From Crambe crambe (Eukaryota > Porifera > Demospongiae > Poecilosclerida > Crambeidae): a DNA stretch of 64,000 nucleotides. The notes under the pieces are model-generated. The model searched no databases, had not been told where the DNA came from, and worked only from the letters and a program-made list of their open reading frames with translations. Both the position numbers and the translations under genes were made by a program. How positions within the stretch are numbered: the first letter of the stretch is position 1; each line of letters begins with the position of its first letter. The stretch covers positions 2,852,001 through 2,916,000 of the forward strand of contig OZ004588.1 in NCBI GenBank assembly GCA_963924555.1, read 5' to 3'. Shown one piece after another: positions 48,796 through 59,772 of the stretch.

Positions 48796-49714
48796 GTAAC
48801 CATCAATCCTTCTCAATTTTGTCTGTTGGATCCAAGCAGCCCTTACTCGGTTACTTTCTTTTAATTTGATGTGGATTTTGAACATTGCAAATTGTATTTC
48901 TACCATCCCTTGCTCAAGCCTTTTTGTGGGGAACTGGCTCAGAATGCAAGTTCGACAATAAGACCACCTATGTGCAGTGGATACCAGTTGCATAGGGTAC
49001 ATATAATCAGTACATCTTCTGATTGTCCCTCCCTCCCCTATATATTGCACCATCTCACTTTGTCCCTAGAGTGGATAGTGCTGAGAGAGAGTTCATTGAC
49101 CTGACACCTCATGTGTCAATCTAGATATAGTGAGATGTTTTTGAGTGTTGAGACCCCTTACCTTGTTGAATTAGTGGAATCATTTTGAGCCATGGGTCAT
49201 TCCATATCAATTCAACGAAAGTTGAAATGTGACCCCTTCAGAATTGGATAACATTTGGTTTGTATGTGGGGAATGATATAATAACCTCTTGTGAAAAATG
49301 TTTTGTGTGGATACTGTATGGCTTCTCAGCTAGAGCCAATAAAAACCGATAAAATCCGCTATTTTTGGAGCAGTGGCTACTGTTTATTGCACTGTAACTT
49401 TTGGACCATAAACATTTAGGACTATTAATGAATATCCTGTTATAGAGTGAAAAATTTTCTTTTGTTTGATGTTTTATGGCTTCATCTGATAAAAATTTGG
49501 TGTTGTGCTTAATTAGTAACCTTTGAACCCTGACCAGTTGAAAAATGCTGTTTAGATTTTTTTAAGTTTTCACAGACATTCTCTTTGTAACATCCTCTTG
49601 TGATCCTACAAGACAGCCTGGGCTATCAGTATGTCCCCCTCCCCCCTCTACTAGTATGGATAGTGTTGAGAGGAGGTTTGTAGACCTGAACATCTCATGG
49701 CATATCCCTGTTGA

Positions 49715-50830
49715 TCTAGAGGTTGACATTGACTATTCTGAACTTGTGATTTTCTAATGTTGAAACCCTTTACCCACTCAGCAGTTGTGCAGGAATTTGA
49801 CTTCAAATATTAAGGTGTTTGAGAATGGAATGGGAGACATGCTGCACTTAGTAAGTATTGTCTGAATTTTTTAATGTCTTGATCAGCACTCTCATGTGTA
49901 CCATATTTACTGTCCATTATTTAGAAGTTTGAGTATTATGATGCTAGTGTGTGTGATAGTCCCAGACAGATTAAACACAACCCTTTAGAGCATATCCTCC
50001 ATTGGTTGGTATGTACGTATGTGAAATTCCTGCCAGGTTGGGACTGTTACAATTAATGACTACAGCACATACGTAAAGTATGACATAGTGTTAAGATATC
50101 ATGTGACAGGTGGGTTGCATAACATCTCTACAGAGGACAAAAGGTTGGGTCCCAAGTGTGTCAGGTTCCACTGCAATAATCTCTATCCCAGTCCAATATG
50201 TTTTCTGACTGTCCCTCCCTCCCCCAATAATCACATTGTCCCATCTCGCTTTGTCCCTAGCATCACTTTGCATCTAGCATTGATAGTGAACACTTCATGC
50301 CCCACCCTTTTCTTTCTAGATGGTTTAACTTTCTATTGATTATATGAGGCTTTATATCATCCATTAAATTAATTTGAGTAGTAGCTTTGATAGAGATTTG
50401 AGGAGTGTGTGCTACTTTATGGATTCATAATACGAGCATGTTACTGATGGCCTTTTCCCCATGGTAGTTTCATGGTAATTGTTGTCAACCATGTAATGGA
50501 GTGAATCTATAATGGACCTTGCAGTTTTTATTCTCTATCCATATGTAATCAATGGTCTTAAATTGTATGCTCTATATAGAACAGGGATTAATACTGAGGG
50601 GGAGACTCACCCATAGTAGTAATATACAATGGCTGATGTTCATGCACCCCCTTTCCCATATTGCATATTGGTTCTTAATGATGCACACCCTTGGAGGTAT
50701 ATAATACATTGAATGCTGCTCACCCACCTTCCTGTACTATTACATTGATGCTCACCACCTTTCCCATATTGATTAATGTATGGTAGTAACACATTGGATG
50801 TTGCTCACCACCCATCCTGTATTGCATTCT
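49715..50830. repeat. Segmental duplicate of about 3880-4935
   Basis: Long, nearly identical stretches (for example 49930-50200 against 4062-4330, including TTGGTTGGTATGTACGTATG and CAGGTGGGTTGCATAAC) in the same orientation 46 kb apart. Small indels only. No intact gene inside. A recent duplication or gene conversion. Confidence 0.85.
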
Positions 50831-51957
50831 TAATGATGTGTAACTCTTTGCTTGTCTAGAACATAGCATAAGGCAAATCGACCGTATTAATGACACGGAA
50901 AGTGTACTGTAGTAAACAAACGTAAACGGAGTCTAAAGAAATGGCTGTATTGAAAAATGTATGGGAAAAGCTTAAAAAAGATTTTAAGAGAACTTCGTAT
51001 TTATCAGCTGTAGTAATAAAAGTAAGTTACTAGCTCACGTTATCCATCCCTATGGCTCTGGAAGATTACTCAAAAGCTACAAAAACTGTCGACTAATGGT
51101 AGAATGGTAACTGCTACAGAAGTTCTCCTTTTTGTTGGATTCAGATAATAATTCTCAGAAACAGTCTTCATTGGTCTGTGTTTCATATTGTTAGAAAATC
51201 TAGTCGTATCCATCCATACAGTCCTCGCTATAACAAGGAGCAAATTTGACCAAAATTGTGAAGCAGTTTATGACAGAAAAGCTTGGCTCATGTTTTATAA
51301 ACTTTGTTATGATCATGTATTTAATGCTATAAAATAGTCTAAAAGTATCTTTCCTGACATAGTGGAGCAAAAGTTTAATAAAAGAATGGGATGGACGATT
51401 GTTGATATTTGATTTTCAACAGGTGGTCGAAAATAAGTAACGGTGGTCGATTGATGGTGCTTTAGTTGATGTAGTAGATTCAGGGTTACAAAATTTCAAT
51501 TATGAGAGAAATGATTTATATGATGTTAAAGAGTTACTTTCCCTATGGTTGTTGTTTGAGAATACGTTTTGAATACCAGTTGCCTGAGTTGTTGCCAGTA
51601 TTTTTTTAAGTTTACCGTATCAGCATTTAGTAGGACTAGAGCAGTTGCACTAAAGCTAGCCATACCAGCTGTGTGTATGGACAGGTGGTACCATCTCGTA
51701 CTGGTACTGGCAAGCTGTAGACTGCTCAAGCCCTTGAGTGTTCTATAAGGCCTGGTATAACCTTATTCATACCACTAAGGTGTGCAATTACCATTGTTCA
51801 GTGATTGTTGAAACTATTTTGTCCTGCACTTACTGGGTATTCATTACTCTCTGTTTTCTGCTGCAGCTAAAGGAAAACTGAGATCTGCATTTCGTCCTTG
51901 TAAAACTTGGCTGCTGCTGATTTTGTTGACTCCACCTCTTCTTCCCTCCTCCCACAG

Positions 51958-52038
51958 AGATTGCCTCACCCCAATAAATGGTTCCAGCTGGTCCTTACTG
52001 AAGAGCACTTGCACACATGGATTCTGGATCAATTGAAG
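51958..52038 (+). other. Exon-like cassette, copy related to 10684-10758
   Basis: Acceptor CTCCTCCCACAG and donor GAAG/GTACGT. One frame reads FQLVLTEEHLHTWILDQLK. Small indels relative to the 10684 copy change the frame. Followed after ~250 bp by a decayed copy of the VSQESEDD block. Confidence 0.35.
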
Positions 52039-52859
52039 GTACGTACATGGAGTTATTCATATGCTAAAAGGTTACTTATTTGCGCAATTTGGACCCTTCT
52101 ATATCAATGATGTGGTTAATGAACCTTTGATGTGTGAGATAATCCCTACACACTTACCTCAGCCTATTTCAATTCCAGTGTCTTCCCTCACACCTCCCAA
52201 TCACTATGACTTGTAACTATAGGCTGTGAATTGATTATGGCCCTGTAAAGTCAATAATGATCCTTTGACCTTTGCCCTTTCTAGGAGAGATGAGGGTTGA
52301 TGTATCATCACAAGAATCTGAAGATGACAAACTCTATCACTTCATGAATTTATGGAGGCTTTAACTCTACCGAGAACCAGTGGTGACTGATCAGCCCACC
52401 CATGTGGCAACACCCACTTATATTGTAGTGGGTGTTGTCTAATTTTATCATCATTATTTTGTATGAGAGTTCAGTATCATTATTTGATGTGACCAGTTGA
52501 TACTTTATTGTCAAAATTAATACTACACAATAGCTACAAAAAGAAGTTACAACAAAGTCCAAAATAGCACTCCAGTAGGTCCAGTACAGTTCAATTTCAA
52601 TGTGGTATCAATTCATCAGGTGGCGAGGCCGTTTGCAACTGAACACTCGATTAGAAAGGAGAAGAAGAGTACTGGATGACATATACATCATATTATTGCT
52701 CTCAGGGTGGTGGCACATCCTGCCCACACATGGTTGCTAAGGGGTCATATACTTGCACCATAGATTTTTAACTGCACATGGCTATAAAGCAGCTTAGTAA
52801 TACTACACACAAAAAAAGAAGAAAGGTCAAGTCCTGCAGGTGCTATGAACAGTTTTCGA

Positions 52860-53165
52860 ATTCAAAGTAAAAAGCATTACTTCTCATCAACCACCAAGCT
52901 TCACTGGCTAATTTTTGGTTTGTAGCTTTCTAGCATCACTCTCTAAAAAATTTCAGAAGGGTTTGTTGATATCTATTTTACTTCTTGATTTGGCCCAGAA
53001 ACTTAAATACTCACTTTTGGGAACTCAAAAAGTAAAGTAGCTAGATACCAACAAATCCTTCTGTAATTTTGTAGAGAGGGCTACTAAGAAGCTTTAGGCC
53101 AAAAATCAGCCACTTAATTTCAGCAGTCAGTGAGAAACAATGCCTTTTATCTCTAGAGTAAAAGG
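52860..53165. repeat. Old foldback element, ~130-bp arms
   Basis: The left half (GCTTCACTGGCTAATTTTTGG ... AGAAGGGTTTGTTGATATCT) is mirrored by the right half (AGATACCAACAAATCCTTCT ... CCAAAAATCAGCCACTTAAT in plus orientation) at roughly three in four bases. The centre is near 53000-53030. Confidence 0.7.
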
Positions 53166-53323
53166 ATTCATATCACCTGTAAGAATTAACCATTTTAGTG
53201 TGTGTATTAGTGATATAGCTACTACCATATAACACTATGCAATTTGAAGTCCATATATAGCTATAGTAATTTTGGAGTTTTTAATATTTAACTGTTAGCA
53301 CGTGCATTGCTATGTGCCACCAC

Positions 53324-54194
53324 TAGGCCTCGATAAATTATGCTAGCATTATATATTTTTGAGCATTTTAGGTATGTCAAAGCATAAGCATAATAGGCAT
53401 CATTTTGAGAATTTTTGGTAATTAATTGCTTATTAATTTTTATGCCTGTAGCCATAGAGTCTGCATGCACAGCAGCATGCAAAGTGGAGTTAGCTAAATG
53501 TATACAGGGCTCAATTGCAAGGTTGAGTCTCTCAGCACTGTGTCAGGTATTCTGAGCACATGATATACAGCTGGAATGGCTGAAGCAAGTGACCTTGTTG
53601 TTTTTGGTACAGACAGCTCACTGAGCTCAGAATTGGAAACAGTGATTATGACATCACTAGACCTATCATTCAAGTACCAGTAGTTAGTCTTCTAGATAAG
53701 CTCATAAAAGCATCCTATAGGAGAGGGCCTTTCAGATGCAGCTCGTGTTGATCAAGTGAAAGTAGTCACATGCAGGATCTCACATAGAAGTTACTAAGAC
53801 ATTGGAACCTATGGCTAGCTCAGTGGAAAGGGAGATGACTAATTGGCGTGTAACTATAAAGCCTGCAAAATTGCTTTACTCATGCAACCTTCATCAGCAA
53901 CAGCGGAGTGCATTTTTCACTGTTATCAAATAGTTTTAATTCTCAGCAAACTTCTTCTTTGGAAGACTACATTGAAACATCAACTACAGAAAAGTAGCTA
54001 ACAGTTTCGTAACAGTGAATGGGAATAATGAGTATAATGAGTCTCATTTTGTCACAATGTGAATGGGAATAATTAGCATAATGGGTTCAATTTTTTAGCA
54101 TAATAGGTAGATTTCAAAGCATAATAGACACTGTGCATGGGAATTTGGGAATAGCATAATAGGGAGAAAAGCTAGCATAATTTATCGAGGCCTA
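53324..54194. mobile_element. 871-bp hAT-like non-autonomous element with 8-bp duplication
   Basis: TAGGCCTCGATAAATTATGC at 53324 has its exact inverse ending at 54194, and GCCACCAC flanks it on both sides (53316-53323 and 54195-54202). Inside, a short GCATAATAGG-type motif recurs several times near both ends, probably subterminal repeats. No ORF resembling a transposase. Confidence 0.9.
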
Positions 54195-54378
54195 GCCACC
54201 ACCCTTAAAGAAAGGTTTGAAACATCTGGAGTGGAGATAATGTGGGAAATCCCCCTCCCTCAGCAAAATATCGTGTTGCTGCAATCACTGATAGTTGATG
54301 TTGTATACATTACAGATGGAGTTTTGTGCCTTTCCATTTCTTTTGCATCATTACTATATATAGTGTATACAATTGCAG

Positions 54379-54443
54379 AACGAGATGATGAAGTACTCAA
54401 TGAAGAGGAGCAGTTGTAATTGTAAGAGACCAAACCCTTACAG
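54379..54443 (+). other. 71-bp exon-like cassette, copy 5 (degenerate)
   Basis: Acceptor AATTGCAG is kept, the middle has lost a few bases, and the donor has lost a G (CCTTACAGTAACC). The most decayed of the five. Confidence 0.45.
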
Positions 54444-54797
54444 TAACCAAATCATCACCTGTATAATAGTTTCTTTAAGATCCATTTGATCCTATAAGAG
54501 GTATGCATATGTGGTAAAATGATATGGCAGCAAGCAACCCTTACTTGGTTATCACATGTGATAACCAAGAAAATTTCCTTAGCTGTACTACTAGCATGTG
54601 GAATCATGCTCTTACAGAGGATTGCAGGTTGGAGGGAGAAAATTTTGCTTATTAACATAATATACCACTAGCCATTGTTCAGGACAATAGCTGGTGGCCT
54701 CTTATATGAAGCCTTCTCCCTATGCATAGCTACATACATGAAAGAGAGAGAGAAAACAGACCAGGAACAAGTAAGGGGAAAACATTTCTATGAAATC

Positions 54798-55030
54798 AAA
54801 AAAATGTAGGGATGACCATTGCTCAAAAGGTAAGGAAACAAGGGTAGGGAGTTGAAATGGGATCAATCTTTGTTCTGTATATCCAGCCAACGATCCCTAC
54901 ATATACGTATATTTCTGCACTATAATCTGTTAATATGTATGTAGGGATTGTTGGCTCGATATACAGGACAAAGATTGATCCCATTCCCTTGTTTCCTTTT
55001 TTGAGCAATGGTCATCCCTACATTTTTTTT
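54798..55030. repeat. Foldback element, ~100-bp arms
   Basis: ATGTAGGGATGACCATTGCT at the left is mirrored by the inverse ending at 55030; the arms continue through GGGATCAATCTTTGT and CCAGCCAACGATCCCTAC with about 90 percent match, leaving a loop of about 35 nt near 54905-54940. A transcript would be almost fully double stranded. Confidence 0.9.
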
Positions 55031-55639
55031 TAAATTTTTTTATTGCACGGATATGATCCTTGATTATTTTTTGGCTTTTTGTAGTCTGAAGTGGCATCCA
55101 GTATTCAAAGCTTCACGCGAGGGGGTACCTCTCCCCCTTGAAGCAGCCTCTGGCCACACATTACAGATAACCTTGTCAGTATTGCTCCCATACTAAAAAT
55201 CCTCTTCCTCTGCCTATGTTTATGCCACCCCTTTCTATGTTGAGGATAGACCTCCTTTTTACATCAACCTTAATACATTTTAAATACACATCCACCACCT
55301 CAATTATGTACTTTATAGCATACTGTAAAATTATTTTGGTACATTTTATCATTTTTAAAAAATTATAACCAGTGAGCTAAAAAGGGGCCTATATGTAAAA
55401 ACTATGGTATCCTATTACTAGCTAATTTTTTACTATAATTGTAATTTCTTATTTCGCTATAATTCCATTTTAACACTACATGTAGCAACCACCCAATGGT
55501 GGAAATCCGTTCTTTTGACAATATCCCCGGCCCTGTAACACATGTGTAGTGTGCACACACTGAGCATGAGTTAGTAAGCATTAATTTTAATTAGTTTTTG
55601 TGGTCAGATTAACATGAGTAATTCTAAATCAACTGCGCA
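55031..55639. other. No recognised feature
   Basis: AT-rich spacer between the foldback and the gene 2 promoter. I see no gene or repeat match. Confidence 0.5.
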
Positions 55640-55876
55640 TGCGTAGTTCTCATGATTGCATATCATCACGGCAATATAGAGAGCTTTTTCTCTTATCATC
55701 GGGTTTGATTTGCGTGAGTGTTGGAGTCAGTTTGCTGATAGATTGTGTCTAAACTAGTGCTAGAGTAGTAGTTTCTCTTCTAAGAGTACTCGGCGTAACT
55801 AACTAGTTGAAGTAGCGCCAGCTTACTTGTGGTCATTTTGGGAGGGCGGGGCTCGCTCTTGATCTCCAAAGCAAAG
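55640..55876 (+). promoter_or_regulatory. Gene 2 promoter and untranslated first exon
   Basis: A locally GC- and CpG-rich stretch (CTGCGCATGCGTAG, GGGAGGGCGGGGCTCGC) ends in a donor-like GCAAAG/GTACGT at 55877. The next acceptor, CATTTTAG at 57378, lies ten bases before the ATG of gene 2. This supports a non-coding first exon ending at 55876. The transcription start is not determined. Confidence 0.5.
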
Positions 55877-57378
55877 GTACGTATGATAGTCATCACTAAA
55901 TAGCTACACTAGCTATAATATAGGTTGCAACTACAGACTCTTGAGCGGTCAGCACAGTCAAGCAGCTGAAGTTCTTGGGCTCAATAAATTATGCTCCAAA
56001 TTCTCTATTCCCTAATTCTCATGCACATAGCTAATGCACAAAATTCTTGATCATAGTTTTAAAAAGTTATCTAGCTATAGCTAGTTGTATTGGAGCATAG
56101 AAATTCAAATAGTGTCATCCAAAGCAGAAGTTTGCTGGTCTGAAAAGTGAAAAAAAACAAAAACAAAAAAAAAGAACAAAAAAAAAACGAAACGAAACAA
56201 AACAAAGCACTCTGCTGCAGTAGAGGAGGGCTGTACTAACAGAATCTGTCTGCAAGTAACAGACCAGTGAGAGAGCTGATTAGCATATTTCTTCCACAAT
56301 TCAAGCTTATCCACTTCAGAAGAAATCACCATCCACTTTTAAGTTGAAAGTTCTAAATCCTCTATTTGATCACTGAAAAAACTTGTTGTAGTCAATTAGT
56401 AAACTTGCAATGAACAGTCTCTGTGACTTAGTAGTGATTGTAGTGGCCAAAATGTTCATATCTTAGGCTATTTCAGTCTCCTATCTCTTTATGTTGCAAA
56501 GTTGATGTTTAGCTAGCTAGCTATAATGTGTAATGATGTCCAAATTCTACTTAAAATGCTAAAAAATGCTGCAGCACACCTAAAATGCTCAGAATGCTTC
56601 AGTGTGCATGCACTCATAATGCGCTTAAAAAATGCCGGCACAATTATTAAGGCCTATGAAGTTATTTTGATATCTCAAGATTTTCATTGGCAAATTTTAA
56701 TAGCTAGTTATGTGTAAATCTCGAGAAAAATGTGATATGATCTCAACACTATCATAGCTAGCTAGTACCTGATGGATAAAAACAGATGAAGGAATGCTTT
56801 GAAGCCTGTGGTCAATGTATAAAGGAAATCTTCATACTAGCAGTAGTAGTAGCTATAGCTAATACAACTTATAAAAAGGCTGGACTCGATTTGTAACTAT
56901 TAGCTATTAGAAAATTTCCTTAGCTGTTTTATTTTATGCATCAGCAGTTGAAATAGGAATATGAATAACAGGAGTAGTAGCTAGCTAATTCAGAATGTCT
57001 TCAACTCTGTGTAATAGCTAAATATCAATAAAAGCAGTCTGCATTAAGAGTATAATAGGAATAGGAATCAGACTTTGTGTAGCATGCTATGAATTATATA
57101 TCAATATGTATAGCATGCTATGAATAATAATTCATAACTAACTACATGTATAATTTCCAGCCATTCTCATATTATCTTACTGCATGTGAATCAGATACAA
57201 GAAGAGAGAAATAATTGCTTTTGATGGCTTTACATTTTGAATGGCTGAGCATTTACCTTCAATATTAAAAGTAGGATGAGAATCGTGAGATTTATCGGCA
57301 TAGTGGCAGTCCTTAGCTACTTTAAATCAACTAGCTTTGATTCCTGTTGGAAAGGCAGTGATGAGCTTATCATTTTAG

Positions 57379-57599
57379 GTGTGAGAGGATGATCAGGTCT
57401 GAACTGGTGCAGTTGTGGAAGTCTCGGGTCCAGTACCTGAGGCAATATTATTGCTTCAATGGCCATAGACCAAAGCAGAGAGGCTACCCCGTCCTTTCCC
57501 GCCATGTCTGGTTCATCCCTTTCATTTTGACTGCATGGTGGTTGTTGATAGCTGTCATCTTTTTATACAAGCTCAAAATGCAGGATTTATTAAACAACG
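57379..57599 (+). CDS. Gene 2 exon 2: membrane-anchor exon with start codon
   Basis: ATG at 57389, after acceptor CATTTTAG; ends AACG/GTGAGA in phase 1. The peptide begins MIRSELVQLWKSRVQYL, is basic (about 10 Lys/Arg in 45 residues), then has a hydrophobic stretch WFIPFILTAWWLLIAVIFLY (about residues 41-60). With the positive charges before the helix this predicts a type II signal anchor: N-terminus in the cytosol, the following SRCR exon outside or in the lumen. Two NGT sites in the next exon agree with that topology. Confidence 0.7.
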
Positions 57600-58039
57600 G
57601 TGAGAATTATGTATAATTTATATTAAGTGTAATGGATAGTTAACCACTATGAATAAAGTTGGTAGAATTACTTTGAAGTGTCTAAATGAGCACCTAAATG
57701 AAGTGTCTCTACAAAGATTACCATATACCTTGGTCTGTTCATTACAGAGAGTTAGAATGTGTTGTTATAGTTACTTATAAGTTTGATCTTATTATAACTA
57801 GGGTATTTTGACAAGCATTGGTTAGACTTTGCCAGTTCCTGATCCTAAGAAAGCAAGCGATTATGTCCTGTCTTGGTGTGTCTAGCTACCAGGTAGCTCT
57901 ATAGCTATGATGTTCCATCAAATCACTTCCTGTGTAAAGCTATAAACTTAACTAGTTGCCTATAGTTAATAAAATCTGAAGTATTAAAAGTCCATTCTTG
58001 GTGGTGTTGGTTACGCAATTAAACTTTGATGACATTTAG

Positions 58040-58186
58040 GTTGCACAGAACGTGATTTCAGACTTGTAAATGGAACTGGTACTGAGGGTTGTGTGGAGAT
58101 ATGTCTCAATGGAACTGTGTGTGACCAGATGTGGAGTGACACTGATGCCAGTGTGGTCTACAAGCAACTGGGAATGTCATCTACAG
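58040..58186 (+). CDS. Gene 2 exon 3: N-terminal half of an SRCR domain
   Basis: Acceptor GACATTTAG, donor ACAG/GTAGCA; 147 nt, phase 1-1. Reads ERDFRLVNGTGTEGCVEIC, LNGTVCDQMWSDTDASVV, YKQLGMSS. The RLVNG, VE-I, GTVCD-x-x-W-x-D-x-[DA]-A-x-VV-x-[KR]-QLG pattern is the first half of a scavenger receptor cysteine-rich domain. The usual Cys in VVC-[KR]-QLG is Tyr here, and the second half (G-x-x-[IP]-WLDDV and last cysteines) is not in the next exon. So it is a half or reduced domain, unless an exon between 58187 and 58965 was missed. Confidence 0.8.
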
Positions 58187-58267
58187 GTAGCACTATAACC
58201 TAAACTGAATATTTGAGAAGTGGAAATGCAAAATAATTAGTCCATAATAAATTATTTAATATTGCAT

Positions 58268-58345
<78 letters not shown>

Positions 58346-58965
58346 AGTAGCTCTCTCTTACCCCTCCTCCTTAGAAAAAAAAAATAAAGTCAAAAATTAT
58401 GGTACTCATTATTCATAATGCATTCTATAATTCTACAGTATTGAAAGAAAGACAGAGCTTACATAATTATATTTTTGAACTGGATTTTAAAGCTAATAAT
58501 TTCACATAGCCCTACTCAGACTTGATGATCGTCAAAACTCCAAATTGCATGACTGGGACTTTGTACCCACAACCCAATGCTCCATGCTTGCATAAAAAAT
58601 TCCATCCAGTCTCTGTGATATATTTTTTTCTTCTTCATCATCATCTTCTTTTGGCCAACAGCACTATAAGTATAAATGAACCTATAATATAGAGTTGACA
58701 TCACACTAGCCTACTGAGCTGTCTGCGTTTAACTTTTCTGAGCATGGCTTAGAAATAGGACATGGGTTATAATTATGATAGCAGCAAAGTACATAGTCTA
58801 GTAGTTAGTATTGAGATGGGAAGAATAAACTAAAGTGCTTGTAAATCAGAAACCTTATGTTACATCATAGAAAATTTCTTTGAGCTATTATAATTATTTT
58901 TATTTCTACTAATGAGATAAAATTGAAATACTTATACTTAACTTTAATGCTCTGTTTTTCTATAG
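58187..58965. other. Gene 2 intron with GA microsatellite
   Basis: Holds the (AG)n run at 58271-58344. I looked for the second half of an SRCR domain here and found none. Confidence 0.6.
58271..58344. repeat. (AG)n microsatellite
   Basis: About 37 AG units, uninterrupted. Confidence 0.95.
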
Positions 58966-59289
58966 GTGATATCACAAGATACTTGCTTGCTTTGAACTTC
59001 CTGCTGGTATTGTTGTGGTGGAAGCTTGCCATAACTGAATCTGAAGGAACGCTTAGACCTCACCTATATAAAGGCCCCTGTGGTTCTATGTGCACCAATC
59101 ACAAGCTTCAATATGGCTGCACTACTGCATACAAGAATGCTTCCATAAACACTTTACCACCCCTTCATGATGACTGGAAGTGGTATCGAAGAAGAAGATC
59201 TCTTTTCATCATCCACTATTCTGACCTTCAAGTGTTGGCGCCATTAACATTACTATTGTGTGGTGATGTTGAAACTAATCCTGGTCCTG
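58966..59289 (+). CDS. Gene 2 exon 4: hydrophobic segment and terminal 2A-like peptide
   Basis: Acceptor TTTTTCTATAG, donor CCTG/GTGAGT; 324 nt, phase 1-1. It begins GDITRYLLALNFLLVLLWW, a second hydrophobic stretch (about residues 125-142 of the predicted protein), then a Cys-containing stretch (CGSMCTNHKLQYGC) and WYRRRRSLFIIHYS. It ends LTLLLCGDVETNPGP with only one base left before the splice site. The last part matches the 2A consensus D-[VI]-E-x-N-P-G-P, at which ribosomes release the chain after NPG and resume at Pro. The predicted upstream product is 226 residues. Confidence 0.85.
59262..59288 (+). other. 2A-like ribosome-skipping motif
   Basis: Encodes GDVETNPGP preceded by hydrophobic LTLLLC, typical of active 2A sequences. 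Known for this motif: the glycyl-prolyl bond is not formed, so one mRNA gives two proteins. Its position right at an exon end makes it a movable cassette. No reverse transcriptase or viral gene is next to it. Confidence 0.9.
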
Positions 59290-59526
59290 GTGAGTATGTT
59301 ACTTTATATTCAGTGTGTATTCAAGCAAGTGTATGAGAATCAAGTGTCTATATACGTACACAGTATGTGGGCTAATAATATACCAGAGAAAATTAATAGT
59401 ATTCATGGCCACAAATGGCTGATTTTGTCATAATATGCTAGTATGTGCATTGTACTAGACTGTATATCAACTATGTGGTAATAATGTACCAACTAAAACT
59501 CTTAATGCTATTTCATGTATTCTGAG

Positions 59527-59772
59527 TTCATAATTCGGTGAGTGAGCATAGCAATCAAGCTGACTCTGAGGCTAACCCTCAGCGTATGTGCAAGGGTTAT
59601 AGTGTGTGTCGTATGTGTATCTGTTACATCCATTACGAAGCCAGTAGTGGTTATAGTGCTTCAATTTCAGCAATAACAATGTCTAGACGATACTCTTCAG
59701 TGCTTAATTTTTTTGATAAAGGCTTTATTCCTGAAACTATATGTTTGTCGACCATTACCTACTCATCTATAG
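59527..59772 (+). CDS. Possible gene 2 exon 5 (linker after 2A)
   Basis: AG at 59525-59526 after TGTATTCTG and a donor ATAG/GTGAGC bound an open 246-nt stretch that is phase 1 at both ends, as required by its neighbours. It would read SEHSNQADSEANPQRM, then a Cys-rich part CKGYSVCRMCICYIHYE and FFDKGFIPETICLS. No family is recognised and the acceptor's pyrimidine tract is weak. It could be chance; then exon 4 splices straight to 60321, also in phase. Confidence 0.35.

Larger units (their letters stand above)
42200..52590. other. Right block of duplicated modules
   Basis: Built of the same modules as 1-16.3 kb in the same orientation, including exon-like cassettes at 42689, 42958, 48725, about 46530, 51958 and 52290. 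A stretch at about 49195-49620 (beginning GGGTCATTCCATATCAATTC) is absent from the otherwise matching segment at 14400 and may be an insertion. The stretch 50900-51700 shows no matching module and no gene I recognise. Confidence 0.55.

Noticed and set aside
49195-49620. Insertion starting GGGTCATTCCATATCAATTC as a defined mobile element
   Set aside because: It is missing from the matching segment at 14400, but I could find neither terminal repeats nor a target duplication, so only its presence is noted.
59262-59288. 2A motif as a trace of an integrated RNA virus or of a non-LTR retrotransposon
   Set aside because: There is no polymerase, capsid or reverse transcriptase coding nearby, and the motif lies in a spliced, phase-matched exon between cellular domains.
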